Origin: Wuchereria bancrofti
Lineage: Eukaryota; Nematoda; Chromadorea; Rhabditida; Onchocercidae
Length of the DNA: 64,000 bases
Assembly: GCA_005281725.1 (NCBI GenBank)
Contig: SSBO01000008.1
Coordinates: forward strand, 310,001-374,000
Direction of reading: 5' to 3'
The notes under the pieces are model-generated. The model was not told the origin of the DNA. It did no database searches and worked only from the letters and a program-made list of their open reading frames with translations. A program made the position numbers and the translations under genes. This document shows positions 1 to 28,200 of the stretch, piece by piece. Position 1 is the first letter of the stretch. The number at the start of each line of letters is the position of its first letter.

Positions 1-3000
1 GGCACTTTACAACATATGTCCACTTTTTAAAGGTAAATATGAGAGGGACCCCTTACAGCAATCTTTTACATTCCTTGTTTCCGTGGGAGAATGTGTCGCA
101 GTGACATGTGTATGACTGCAATGTCCAGCAAACAAATGACAAATGATAGTATGTCAATTGTTTGAGGAGCTTGTTGGGTCAGTTCCAGTTCCACTACAAT
201 AATTTCCTACTATTTCACGACAGAGTTTGCTTTAAGGTTTTATTCATCCCAGTAGCAATGATTTAATAATGTTAAATTTTCGTTAAAAACTTTTTTTTTT
301 TTTGTTGGGTCAGTTCCAGTTCCACTACAATAATTTCCTACTTATTGGACGAGCACCTATCGAGACACTTTACAACATATGTCCACTTTTTAAATTCACC
401 ATGACCAACTGCTTTGTCTCGCAGTTTGATCCAATTTCGTTTGAAAATGATAGCCTTGGTTTTTTTATGTCGTTTGTTAGACTGATAATAAGCAGTAAGA
501 GTGTAGAGGATTTCAAGCAATTGTCATTGTTCATCTTTTAAAAAGCAGCTCTTATCAACCATTCTCATCTTCAGTTCAGGAATTTTAGTTGAACAACTTT
601 ATTGGACAGTAAGGCCTTTAAATTATTAGCGGTTGTTTCAGGTGTTGGTGTTGCGCAGGTCATCTTTTCCCTATTCGTATTGGTACGTATGACACGATAC
701 CTGGCTTGGCTTATGCTTTACCTATTTCATCTCTTCTGGGCTATATTATCTGGACGACCAGGTCGATATATAGCATTGCATTACATTTTCTAACACTTCT
801 CACTGAAAAATTCTAAATTAATTTACGGATTTTGTGAGGTTCTATGTGTTATTTTTTTCAGGCCTACCATGGTTGCACTGCAGGAGTTTCCCCGAGCTTC
901 AGACATTACCGTGCGAAGAAGCGGGTTCTGTAGCAAATTTCAGCCATGCTAGTATTACAAAATTGAATACTTTAAGTGCACAGTCTTCACTTGTTCAGTT
1001 TATGACGTACGTTTCCTCCTTCAAAGTGAATTCCGTGCTTGATTAATTTGAATGAATTCAGTTGAGAATTGCAGGATGTTAGAACGACCATCGAGTAACA
1101 TTGCTGAAACAGGCCATTTGCAATATTACATCCTTGCTTCTATGGGAATCGTTTGGCTGTTGGTCTTTTTGGCCACTTTCTTCGGTGTCCGTTGGTTAGG
1201 AAAGGCAAGAATTTGATGTTTAAAGTTTTTGTTAAGTTATTAAAATAAGTGACAGAATAGTTTTTGTATACGTATGCTTTTGCAACGGATAACATTTGCT
1301 GCCTTAATTGCCACACACAGAAGTAGTAGCTGCTCTCTTACCTTCTGATAGTCATCTAATTATCATTCATTAGTGAATGGGAGCTGAATTGTCGTCGGTA
1401 GTTGTTAGTGCTGTGCGGTCTGACTTATAAATTCCCATTCTGGTGCTTAGCGGCGATTTCTTGTGCTTTAAAAAGAAGCTTCTTAAAAACCTAAAACATT
1501 GTATATTGAAATGCCAAACGAACATTAGTATTCGCATGGAAGTTGCTATTTAAATTAAAGGTTAAAGGTTAATAATCATCGCAAAAACTCATAGTGTCAC
1601 AAAATGTCCATGTGTCCTGAGAGGAATGTCAAATTTTTCATTGAGTGATTTTAAAATTATTTCAGGTTATGCATTTTACCTTCATTATGCCTGTGGTTTT
1701 ACTGTGTTTACTTCTAGTGCGTGCTTTAACACTCCAAGGTCTTCCTGAAATATTGGTGAGATTTTATGAGACCACCGACTGGCAACGGATGACTGATTAT
1801 CTCGTAATTTTTTGCATTCATTTTTTTTTTTCTTTAATTTTTAAGAAAAAACTTTCTTTGTTTTGGTATTTGAGCGCTGTAAGGTGCGAAAAATATTTTG
1901 GAATTTACCTGTCAAACTACAGCAGTGAGCATAACTGGACGTTTGATATTCCTTTAACTTAATTAGTGAAATTATTTTCGAGTTGAGATGCTTTACAGAA
2001 ATCCAATTAATATCCAGAATTTTGTCCATGTAACAGCAAGCTGGGAATCCTTGAATCTGGGCATATCATTTATTGGCGGTAGTTATTAGTGAAAACTGCA
2101 TATCATTTTGACACGTCCATAAGGATCAGTGAAGTGAAGAAACGTTTGCACTAGTAAGACACTTCATCATTTGTACGTGTACACGTTACTTCCTGTCCCA
2201 TTTTTGCTTTATTAATTCAGTCTAACATTAAAGATGTGGAAAGCGGCTATTGAGCAGGCTGTTTTTGCCACTGGAATTGGTTTTGGTACGTTTATTACGA
2301 TCGCTTCATACAACAAGCGGACAAACAACCTTGTTGGGTGAGTAGAGATAAACTGGTCTTCTTTTTCAAGTTTGACTGACTTAACTTCTGTTTTTACTGT
2401 CGACCTTCGACAGATCCCCCGTTGGTTGTATCCCATTATGGTTGGTGGTAATATTTTGTCCTTCATGAATCAAAATCATTTAAAATTATTTCCCACGAAT
2501 TGTAAACGTATTACGTGGAATATTTGTCACTTTTACATAATCTGGTCTCTAACTTTTGATTCGTAAAGTAGGATTAAGTGGAAAAATCTCCTTGAGTCAA
2601 AATATTTCACTATTTATTTTTCTTTACTTCATTGTTTTACTTTTTTCTACGCTACACTTGTTTTATCTGTGTATAGTATCGGTCACTTATTTTATTAATT
2701 GCTAATTTTTCTTGCTTGACCTATGTATTGTGTATTTTCTTTTTTAATTTTTTTAATAAAATTAATTCAAAAAAATAAGAATTCCGTGTTATTTTGAAGT
2801 GATCGGTATGCAATATTTTAGTTAAATTTCAAAAATTAACATTTCTAGTGACGCATGGATAATCCTATTTGGTCATATTGTGTTGGCGCTGATACAGGTA
2901 CTTACGATACTTGGATTTCTTGGTCATTTGTGTGTTCGACTTGGATTACAACCAATCGAGCTTCTTGATCGAGGTTCCTCCTTGGATTAAATTTGCTGAT

Positions 3001-5575
3001 TCTCAAGTAAAATTCGTGGAATTTTAAATTTTCTCATGAAATTCATTTTTATATCATTACCATCATAATCATAACGATTCAAATTTTCGTTGTGCTTAAG
3101 ATTTCAAATTATTCTGCAAGAGATTTTGGCTCTACACATTATAGCATTCAACCATTTTTTTAGCCGTCTTAATTTTTAACTGGAGAAATGTGATTTTACA
3201 GGAGAAGCGCAAATGTGGCATATTCTTGCATATATGTCGTACGTGCCGGACACACGTACATGGACTGCAATCCTTCTGTTTATGTGCATTTTCGTCTTAC
3301 TCAACATTTTTGCAAGTTTCTATTATTACTTTCTTATAAGCTGTCATTATCTCATGTTTCAATGTCCGGTTTTTAGTCACACCGGTTTTGGAGAATCCAG
3401 TTGATGTGGATTTGTTAATGGCTGGAAGAAATAACACATATTTTCTTTCTTTCAGTATCTTCTCACTTTAAACATACTGGCAACATTTGAAGATGCATTC
3501 GGTGAGAACTCGTCCCGTTGCTTCCCGCGATTTGTACTTGACCTTTTCATCTGTTGTGTTGCTTTTGCCGCCAGCTTTTATTTTGCTACGCAGGTAAGGA
3601 GGATTAAGTGTCATTTCACGAGAAATTTCAATCAAAATTCAAGTGTTCTGCAGCCAATCTGTCACTGCTTTGTTTACTTTAATCCGAAGATGAGAGTCCT
3701 TACTTATGTCACAGCATAAATGTTTAATTCAATCTTGACAAGAGTTGGTGGAAACAAAGAGCCTAATAGATGACTGATTCTGATGATCCATGCCTGTTTA
3801 AATTTCTCTGTGCTACTATTAATTATTGAAGGATTAGGAAAGATGAAGAAAATTTTCAAAGCACACATAATTCCTTCAACATCAAATCTCGAAATAGTTC
3901 AGTGGGATTTAGGTTTGGTTATTATTATAATTAGTCCGGTGGGGTACAGTAAACTGTTGACTATAAAAAAATCTTTAAAACGGGATAATATTGCTTTCAA
4001 AGTTACTTCATCCACTTTCATTCCCACATATCTGATAATGTATGACTTGTATAGCCTGGGTCTGTTAACAAAAACTTACTCCAAAATTACAGTTGTACTT
4101 TTCAATTTTGAAAATATCAACAAAACATTGAATTTTCGGAGAATTTGAGGATTATGGTTCGAGAATGAAAAGGAAAGGGGAACGATGATTTGAATTTCCA
4201 ATTTTCCGAGATTAAAATTTTAAAATATATTTTTCTTCCTGGTCGTATAAATTTTTAAAATTTTGCTGTGATTTCAGGGCGGTCGCTATGCATATGAATT
4301 AGTTGGTGGCTACTTGAGATACGTGACATTGTGGATTATATTGTTCTTTGAAATGCTAGCAGTTGGATGGTTTTATTGTAAGTTTTAAAATCTATTTCCT
4401 ATGAAACATTCTTCAGAAATAAAAATTCAAGACTTCGCCGAAAGTTTATTGAATGGTTATCTATTACACCTGTAAATTGGATATTCGACGAATGGGGGAT
4501 TTTAAAAAGAATGAAATATTACATGTATCAATCAAATTTGTTAAGGGTGAAAAGGTCCTTAGCAAAAGTTCTGGCGCAAAATGGATTAGAATTATGATAT
4601 CAGAGAAATGTAGAATTAGGATCAAGATACTGGGACAATCATGATGGGTAAGCAGGTGTATATTGTAGGTGCACATCGTCTTGGTAAAGATTTGCATGGG
4701 ATGTTGCGACGAGCATGCTGTTGGTGTCTTGGACATTTCATTCTCTATTTCATATATCTTCTGCCAGCCGTCCCTGTCGTAAGTTGTTGGATTTTTAAAT
4801 CGGATGATTAGATTTTCCTTTTCTTGCAGTAAATGCAACATTTGGTATCTTATTTTGACGCATTCAAATGTGAAAAATAAAGTATTAAAATTTGCAAATT
4901 TGCTGCTAAAGCGATAACGCCTCGGAATTGACATAAAGAAGCAATGTTGATCTTTAGGTTGTAGCTGCCCTGAATTTGATCGACTATGATTATTCGACCT
5001 ATTCTTCTGGAATCCATGAATGGAAATATTCGGAAGCGCTTGGATGGACAATAGCATTGGTACCATTGCTTCCAATCCCGTTATTTATGCAGTTCAAGAT
5101 TTGCAGAACATGTATCAAAGGACCTGGAGTAACGAGGTGGCAGGTAAACGCCAAAAATAATTTCTTGTTTCAAAAGTTTGTATTTGAGTCTTTTAATGGA
5201 GTTCGTTTTTCTTATTCAAACTTCTCTATCATAATAAATAAAATTATTGAAATTTCTGTAGAGTTTTGGTCTAGAAACTTCAACTGCAGTTTATGATTGG
5301 TACTTCAGAACCGTTCGTAAGTTAAGAATCTAACTTTAATGGTTAGGAAAATTTTTGTTTGCCTATATATTTCAAATTTAGTTTCGAATAATACTCGACT
5401 CTTATTATGCTAATTACAGAAACTAAAAAATACAATATCATCTCCTCTGCCTTATGAGGTTATTAAGCCATCATCATCATCAGCTATGCAGAAATATTCA
5501 AGCGGTACACCTGGTTACATTCTTCTTCCGCAAGCTCCGCTCGCTGAACCGGAAGTTTTCAGTGAGGTAGTGTGA
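1..5575 (+). CDS. SLC6-family Na+/Cl--dependent neurotransmitter symporter, 5'-truncated
   Basis: Plasma-membrane symporter of the SLC6 (SNF in worms) family; only TM2/TM3 onward is in the window. Exons in phase: 1-32, 642-761, 862-1006, 1075-1204, 1666-1803, 2234-2337, 2849-2973, 3202-3293, 3456-3593, 4278-4377, 4669-4778, 4958-5143, 5420-5575. Seen in the translation: ICPLFKGVG before TM3; LPWLHC with a second Cys (LPC), the paired cysteines of extracellular loop 2; an NFS glycosylation site; LLVRALTLQG after TM5; FGTFITIASYNKRTNN, the family's SSYNKF-NN motif in TM6-7; GGRYAYELVGGY before TM10; EALGWTIAL in TM12; then a Ser-rich tail. The 1204/1666 intron uses a GC donor. The acceptor of exon 2234 (ttaaag) and the donor of exon 3202 are weak and were chosen by homology. 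The substrate cannot be assigned because the TM1 binding residues are outside. Stop TGA at 5573-5575 unless an alternative tail is spliced. Confidence 0.87.
171..394 (+). repeat. Duplicated exon fragments inside the first SLC6 intron
   Basis: A 40-bp sequence occurs identically at 171-210 and 302-341. From 366 to 394 the intron repeats 29 bases of the real exon end at 3-31. The copy at 302-394 is continuous with SLC6 coding sense (it reads GRAPIETLYNICPLFK, the stretch that precedes TM3), so it looks like a decayed copy of the preceding exon. It lacks the donor: the real exon ends AAAG|GTAAAT, the copy reads AAATTCACC. Confidence 0.7.
1205..1665 (+). other. GC-AG intron in the SLC6 gene
   Basis: The exon ends ...TTAGGAAAG and the intron begins GCAAGA. 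The next exon starts after ttcag with GTTATGCATTTTACC. Joining here gives LGKVMHFTF, the canonical loop between TM4 and TM5 (GKVVYFTA in relatives), with no usable GT donor in the right phase nearby. AG|GCAAG is the usual consensus for GC donors. Confidence 0.75.
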
Positions 5576-5743
5576 GAATCAAATTTAAATATTTAAACTC
5601 TAAATATATAAATTAAGGCCAAAAAGTTCGCCTTGAAAGAGGTATTCAAATTTAATCCAACAATATCGCATGCAGTGCAGTAGACATTACTTAACTCTTC
5701 ATTTTTTGTATTTCAACCATAATTTTTAATTGGTACTTCAGAA

Positions 5744-6100
5744 TCGATGATAAGAAGAATGAGCGCAACGATTCCCAACAATTATCAACCATATGCTATG
5801 TTATGTGCCAAGATATACTCAGAACTGCCAAAGTTATTTCCTGCTACGTTTTCGTCTTCATCATACTGTTTTGTTGTAAATAACTGTGTTTATAATGTGC
5901 TTGATTCTAATTTTGTAAGTGTTGTGAATATACACCAATCAATTCTTCTGGAAATGTTCGAGAAACTGCTCTCACAGACCACTTCCTTTCCCGACGATAC
6001 AAAGTTGTATTGCCAAATCTTGAAGATTTCCAAAACAGAATACCAATACTCATGCCTCAATTTGGACAATTTACGCACTTCGCTTCTATCTGCTTCTTGA
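5744..6100 (+). other. Possible alternative 3' exons of the SLC6 gene
   Basis: An acceptor (ggtacttcag) at 5743 is followed by an open stretch to a strong GTAAGT donor after 5914. A second acceptor (ctcacag, near 5979) starts another open stretch that stops near 6100. If the upstream exon ends at TTCA|GTGAGG instead of reading to the TGA at 5573-5575, the phase joins into the 5744 exon. No family similarity is visible in the tail, so this may be either an alternative C-terminus or 3' UTR. Confidence 0.3.
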
Positions 6101-7775
6101 TATTGTACCATAGAAATGCACTTTATTACCTGTTTCCTTCTGTGATCTTACTTTTGAATCGTTATTTACTTTTTAATTTCGGCGAAAACGGCACGAAAGA
6201 TAGCTGTTCACAGTGTTCTGCTTATGAAGTGTAAGTTTCTCAAATTCCAACTTGTTCGAATATCGACTGTAGTAGAATATAAAATGCTCCCAACATATGC
6301 CAATCTTTATTTACCTCCTTTTCCTGTAGTATCTACTTCATTTAGTGAAAATGAAACATTTGTAAGGAAAACAATCTTGGAGTGCCTGCACTGGAATATA
6401 AAAGTTTCCTGTCGGCTTTTAAAAAGTTGTCCATGAGGTCTCCTCCCCATGTAAGCTGTCCATGAGAATCTCATTTGTCCAATAAAAACGAATGAAAGAG
6501 AAAGAACCGATAAAAGCACTTATCCTTTAACTACTAGCATATATGCGGTCAAACCGCTGGGAAATATCCATTCGCTTCACAGAAAGAATTATAAAAATGA
6601 TAAGCAATAAGCAGCACTCGTTAAGGACCTGCTTGTCCCCAGGCGCAATTATCTTCTGCTCAGCAATTATCACAATGACGTCCAAAAATGACTTCCTTTA
6701 AATGCTGCAATTATACCATATCGCGAAGACTTCCGTCTAACAAGGCCAACAATTACAATCCAGAAGCAGTGGAAGAATTTAGTAAAGAGATTTACAAAAT
6801 CAATCAAGAAGTAGTCTAGACAATAATAATAATAAAGGTCGTGGTGTCAGATAGCATCACTAACACGCCTCTGATACAATCGCCTTAGGAATGAACTATT
6901 TTGATATCAAAGTTCTCTCCTCCTTACTACATTTCTTCGTTCTTGCGCTATATTTAGTTCTGGATTGATGGAAAATGGCTTGTATGGATGATGTAAGTAT
7001 TCTTATCAAGACAGTACTGAAATATGTACAAATTTCAACAAGAGAAGGAGCTATGCTTCTCTAAAACGAGAGATCTGCAAGCAATAATAAGAAATTACAT
7101 ATAAAGAGCACCAGATTCATTTGGGTCGAATATCTGCGGTGCAGTACGATAAAGATATTGAAGCACAGGGATACACTGCGGCTCGTTTTTTACAATCGAA
7201 ACAACCGTTCGAAAAATACCAACTGTTTTATTGTATAACCAAGCCCCATTTTCGGCTGTCTTCAATCCTTCCTGTAATAAAATCCGATGCTTACAACATT
7301 TAGGAGAACAAATAAATAAAAATAATGGAGTCTATTTTTATGAAAAGATTAAAAAATTTTTTACTTAGTGAGGCAAACTTCAAGACATTTGTTTCAAAGA
7401 AGAAATATTTTTCTTGAAATACTATAGTATTGTTATCAATGATAAAATTCCATGTCACACCAATTTCTGCTTCTACTTGTTTATTTTAACAAAAAAATAG
7501 GTATTGCCACCAAGAATGTTTCAACCCTCATGCACTGCTTTCAATATTGCAGAGGAAGCAGTTCCATCAGATTAAATCAAACCCTATCCTTCTCTCCAAC
7601 CTTTCTCAATCAAAATTTCTCTGTTCCTACTAAATATCACTTCAAGATCTGAACAGAACGATCATGTTCTCCCTTGCCCTTCACTGACAGACTCAGTAAC
7701 ATATGTTCATCGCCAGATTTCATATTCCAACAATTATTATAATTTTAAAAACAGACGAATTTTCAGTGAATAATA
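5915..7775. other. Convergent intergenic region between SLC6 gene and xnp-1
   Basis: AT-rich spacer holding the 3' ends of the SLC6 gene (+) and xnp-1 (-). Short open frames occur, for example 7121-7303 (+), but none shows conserved motifs or convincing splice sites. No RNA gene recognised. Confidence 0.5.
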
Positions 7776-23123
<15,348 letters not shown>

Positions 23124-25212
23124 GTTTTATCCAGAGCCTCTTCAGAAATCTATTATCTTACACTAGCCGAATTGCTCCGGAACTGATTCGGAATGGAATA
23201 GAAAATTAGAATTGGTTTCTGATTAAAAACTAGCAGGTAATGAAAAAGAATAAATAAAGAAATTAGCAACAGGATTTGAAACTGAATCAGAAGTGGACAG
23301 TTTGATGTACCTGGAGCTAATAAAAAACTGAAATCATTTTCTCCCAAAGAGGAACTTCAAACTTAGTAAGACTTAACATGAAACTAGAGAGGAAATTTTT
23401 ATTACAATTATTTTTAAATCAAAGAGAAGTTCGGCTAATCTCCTCTGGAGTTAATGCACGATGAAGGAAGTAATAACTGCAAGAAAATCATTGTTAGAAA
23501 AAATTTTTAATTAGATAATAGGAAGCCATTAAAAATTTGGTTTAAATCTAAATGAGCTCATCAAATTTGAGTAGATAATCCACAGGAAAAAAAATACAGA
23601 AGCATATTTGAAAGTGATGAGAATAAATAACCTAGCACTTAATTCCTATTTTTTTCATTGCCATAGGATACTGCTACCAAAATTAATTTAAAATCGGATA
23701 CTTGAATTCCTATCTTAAAAAGCTGGAATTCATTTTCTGGGAATAGTTTAGGACCGACTACTATTCCTGGATATATAAGACGAAATTCTAATTAAAGGAA
23801 ATTCTCAATCTTTCACTTCCTCTGCTAATTCTTAACTTATTAATCACCGTTCTGGCATTCTACTGAGAATCCCCGACTCCTAGGAAGGATTCCCTCTCTA
23901 GGACAGCTAATCCCTGCCCATTAAACTAGATCCCATCAATCAGTCCTAGTTTTAACTTGAACTGAATCTTAATTGCAGGTAGAAATAGTGTGCAATGAGC
24001 TATAAACACAGACAGCAAAGAATTGTGGAAATAGTATGCCAGCATTGCTGTCCACTTTTATTCTCTACCTGTCTCTGTTAAGCGACAGTGCAATGGCTAA
24101 AGTGACGACGAGTCGAGTTGTTACGAGACTTTGCGACAGTTGTGGCCACTTGTCATAGAGTGACCACTCTGACCTATCACTGTGGCCAAATAACTTACCT
24201 CCCAAAGTGTGGCCAAGACTTCGCCAACTACCTTCCTTGTTTTCTACATCTCTCGTGGCTATTAAATCAGTCGTGTGTGTACAGAGTGCACATCTCCTCC
24301 TTCTCTTCATTTCCATTTCTCCACTAAGCTTCCCTGTCTGTCTGACCCGTAACCTTCCCTTACAGTGATGACAAGAGCGAAAGCAGAAACCCGAGTTTAG
24401 CTAGTCGAGCACAGACCGACAAATGGACATGTTACTTCGGGTGGGTAAGGAAGGTAAGGTTGTGGGAAGCGTTTCGGTTTGGTTACTGCTATTGTCGAGG
24501 AAATTACATGAGGAGTCGTGCATATATATTATATGTTCCGTCACATCTCTCCTCCAAATGTTATGAAATGATTACCTAACCATCTAAGTAGTGGGAACTG
24601 CCGGGTGTTATCCACTTCTTTCCCGGTAATTTACAGTTGGAGATAACAGGCAGCCAAGACATCATTTTGATAACAAACAGCCAAGGCATCATTGATCATC
24701 ATAAGACAGCTGAATTTGCCAAGATGATAATATCTCTCTCTCTCTCTCTGTCTCTCTCTCTGTTCTGCTATGTGTATAATAGATGTCATCTTATTTTGGA
24801 TGGTGAAATTTATATGAATATATACACAATGATGAAGTAATCAGGAACGCGTAAATCGGCTTCTCTTCAAATTTATGAAATTCGTTTTAAATTTTCTTCC
24901 GGAAGATTTAGAACAAAAAAAGACAATTGCTTCGGTCAATATGCACAACAGTATGTACAGAAAGAATTATGCTTAAAAAGAAACTATTCTTTTCTAAATT
25001 TTTCATAAATCCTCGGACCTTACGAAGAATTCCGGGAAAATAGGAGATAAATTTGAAAAGAATACTTTTTTTTATTAGTACAATTTGGATTTACAAAAAG
25101 AAATTTTCCATTGGAGAATTCCCGTAATTAGTATCGTTTTCCAGAACTGTTAGGTGATAGAAATTAAGCTCATTCGGATTGCAAAACTTTCTTTTATGTG
25201 TAGACTGGTCAT
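23124..25212. other. xnp-1 upstream / pry-1 downstream spacer
   Basis: Two kilobases between the xnp-1 start and the pry-1 stop on the same strand. The part about 23.95-24.65 kb is visibly less AT-rich, contains three GTGGCCA-type repeats (24139-24215) and GTAAGG-rich sequence near 24450. It ends in a (TC)n run at 24733-24762. This is where an xnp-1 promoter would lie. No coding exon could be supported. Confidence 0.4.
24733..24762. repeat. (TC)n microsatellite
   Basis: About 30 bases of TC dinucleotide with one G interruption, upstream of xnp-1. Confidence 0.9.
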
Positions 25213-28200
25213 TCAGTCAGACTCTGAACAACTTCGGCATTCCGCGGTTATTCGACCTTCAAATATCGGAAGTACGGCAGAATCATCATCAATTATTGTC
25301 CACTGGTAGGGTGCCGAACAATCCTCACAATCACTTTTGAAAAAAAACCTGAAACACAAAGTTTCTTTTTCTGTTATTCTTTCAGATTCAAATTATTTCT
25401 TTTGGTTTAGTCAAGGTACTCAAACTTAGGACGAGAAACCAGTAATAAAAACTTGAGCAAAAAAAATTCTGGCCGTAGAATCAGTGTTCAATTACTTCCA
25501 CTCAAATTTATATCTTCTAGTCGCATGGAATACCTACTCTTTTTATTTTATAGGTAATCACAATTACAATGATCAGAATAAGTAATTGCGAATTATGAAT
25601 TGAGGTTTTGTCTTCTGCTTTCAATAATTTGTTCATGGCTTTACCCATGGTATTTTATTTCAAATGCCTTTACTGAATGTCATTGCTGTTCCTTGCACAC
25701 AGTTTATTTGACCGGATACTACCTTTTGGTTGTTCTCGATGAAATACCGAAGCACCGACGAAATTCACGAAATGTAATATCACGCATTTCCACTTTGGCC
25801 ACAAATGGTGCTTCCGCATTTTCTTCCCTGTAGGAAATTGGTAGCTGCTGCTTCTTCGGACAGAAGTCGTTGCTGAAGTTATCACTGAGATGAGATGTCT
25901 CTCAGGCTTTATCACCTCAAAATGCGCCTGGCTGGCAAACAGATAAACTCACACAAACAATGGCTGCTTTTCCTCTTGCTGCAGTGGAAATGAGCAATAG
26001 TAGAAGCTGCTAGTTGACGCCTCGCTACATGCTGAAAGATGAAATCCTGGAGAAAATTTTTCGATTCTTTTCGAAAATTTTGAAAAATTAATGCAAATTG
26101 AAGAATTTTGCAAATTATTAATTTGATTTGCACGACTTCTGTGAAAGATCGACAATGCAAACAATTCTAATTATATTTGAACTTATTGCCCGACGAATAT
26201 AATTCAACTTACATTGTGGGAAGGAAGAAGTTTGCGTGGACATTGCCATATGGCGTGCTTTCTCAAAAAGGGCTGCTCGATTGATGATATTAGCCGATTC
26301 GGAACTACAGAAACCGGAACTATCCGAATACCGATGTCTGCCGTAATCATTGCTGAAACATAAAAAATTAATTTCATTTAGCAATAATTTCAACAAAAAC
26401 TTTTGTTTTTCATCATTGCCGCTTCTTGATATTATATGTGTCGGAAAATTCCTGTTGCCGATGAGAAGTTTACTTACCTGGACAGTGGCGTTGTACTGCG
26501 CAAACTATGCAATCCACGATTTGCGGCACAGTTGCGATAGTTCTTCAACGCGACACCGCCAGGAGGTGGAGCAAAACCATGTTGTCCGTATGGATTCGAC
26601 ATATTATTGACGTGAAGAGTATTTGTGAAACGTATCGGTGATGCGGACACTGAAAGCTTGCGTTGCAAGTATTTTGGTAATTGCATTCAAATTATGATAT
26701 GATATTGCAGTACTCGTAGTATGACTCATAGCATGGTCATTTTAGTGTACAAAGTTGTTAGTACTTTCATTTATTTAAATAAGGGTTTCTCCATAGATTT
26801 TAAGAGATTTCTAAAAAAAAGATGACTTGATCTACGTTTCTCCTCTTTCGGATTCACATCACATTCAGCATTCATCCTTTGTTCGTATTTATCCAGCGAA
26901 TCATTGCTTATTACTGAATCCACTTCATCATTCCCTTCCGTCGTTATTGTCAGTTGCTCCAAATCTCTGCAACCATATATCATATAGGTAGGTACACTTA
27001 TAGCTGCATCTCTGCGGCAGATATCTGGGAAAAAAATTCGACACTGTGCATACTTTTAAAATTTTACATGAAACCAGGTCACATGTCACGGAATGAGTAG
27101 GTGGGAAGCGAGAAAGTGCTCATGATATCAGAATAATAAACTTATGTCGACGGTATAAAGATTCTAGACTAAGGAGACAATTTCATAGACCGTTTTATAA
27201 AGTCAAAAACCCAGTAAGGGATAATAAAAATAAAGAAAAAAGAAGGCAATTAAATAAACCTGGCAAATATTTCAATTCCGGTTTCATGTTTATATTGCTC
27301 TAAACGATGAGCGATTTTATCGAGTTTGCAGCGCAAAATTTCCGAAAACCGTTCTCTTTCTTCTGGACGTTGATGCTTGAAATCGCTACCGTCCGCTGGA
27401 CAGGTAAGTAACGCTTGTTGTTGTTGTTGATGCTAAAAATAAAAGAATAGCCACCAATTCCATTCCTTGGCAATTTCAATGACAAAATCGTTGAGAGAAA
27501 TAATGCGCACTTCAAAAGTCGATAAAGCCGATAGCTGCTGAATAAAGAAGTAAATGAAGCGTATTTTAAAAATATTTTGTGGTAAAAGGGGATTATTTGA
27601 AAGAGAAATTGCAGAAAAGAAAAAGCTTTCTTGTTTAGTCCAAGAATTCCTCTGACGGATTCAAATGAGAAAGGTTGTTGTGATTTGGAAATTCTGCTAG
27701 AAATAAACATCTTTTTGCCTACTAGCAAAGAAGAATATAATAAGAAGAGATATCCTCAATACTAAAGGAAATCTAAATGAATGAGCAAGTGGAGAAGTCA
27801 TTCATTAGGAAAAAGTGCACATATTATACGATAATTACTTACTCCATGGAACCTTTGTAACGGTAATCGTTCCCAATGGCGTCTCGAACTACTTCGTTTG
27901 TTTCCACTATCTTCACTTGAAACAGCACTGCATGATACAGAGTCACGTGAATTACGCTTACTTACGTTTTGTATGGAGACATTTCGCCTCGGTAGCTTCC
28001 ACCTGAAAGAGCTTAGTTGTTCATGGAAATTCTGACGTTGAAAGAATACAAGCACAGTATAAATGCATCACAGAATTGGGATATAATTGTATTTTACAGA
28101 GATTAATCATGAAAATACCACTTACAAATTTTATCATTTGTTTAATTTTCAATAGAACTTCCGAAATTATGAAAAATTCTTATCACATAAACTTAATATA

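Noticed and set aside
7121..7303. Open frame on the plus strand between SLC6 and xnp-1
   Set aside because: Starts with TTG, has no conserved motif and no convincing splice sites; most likely chance or UTR.
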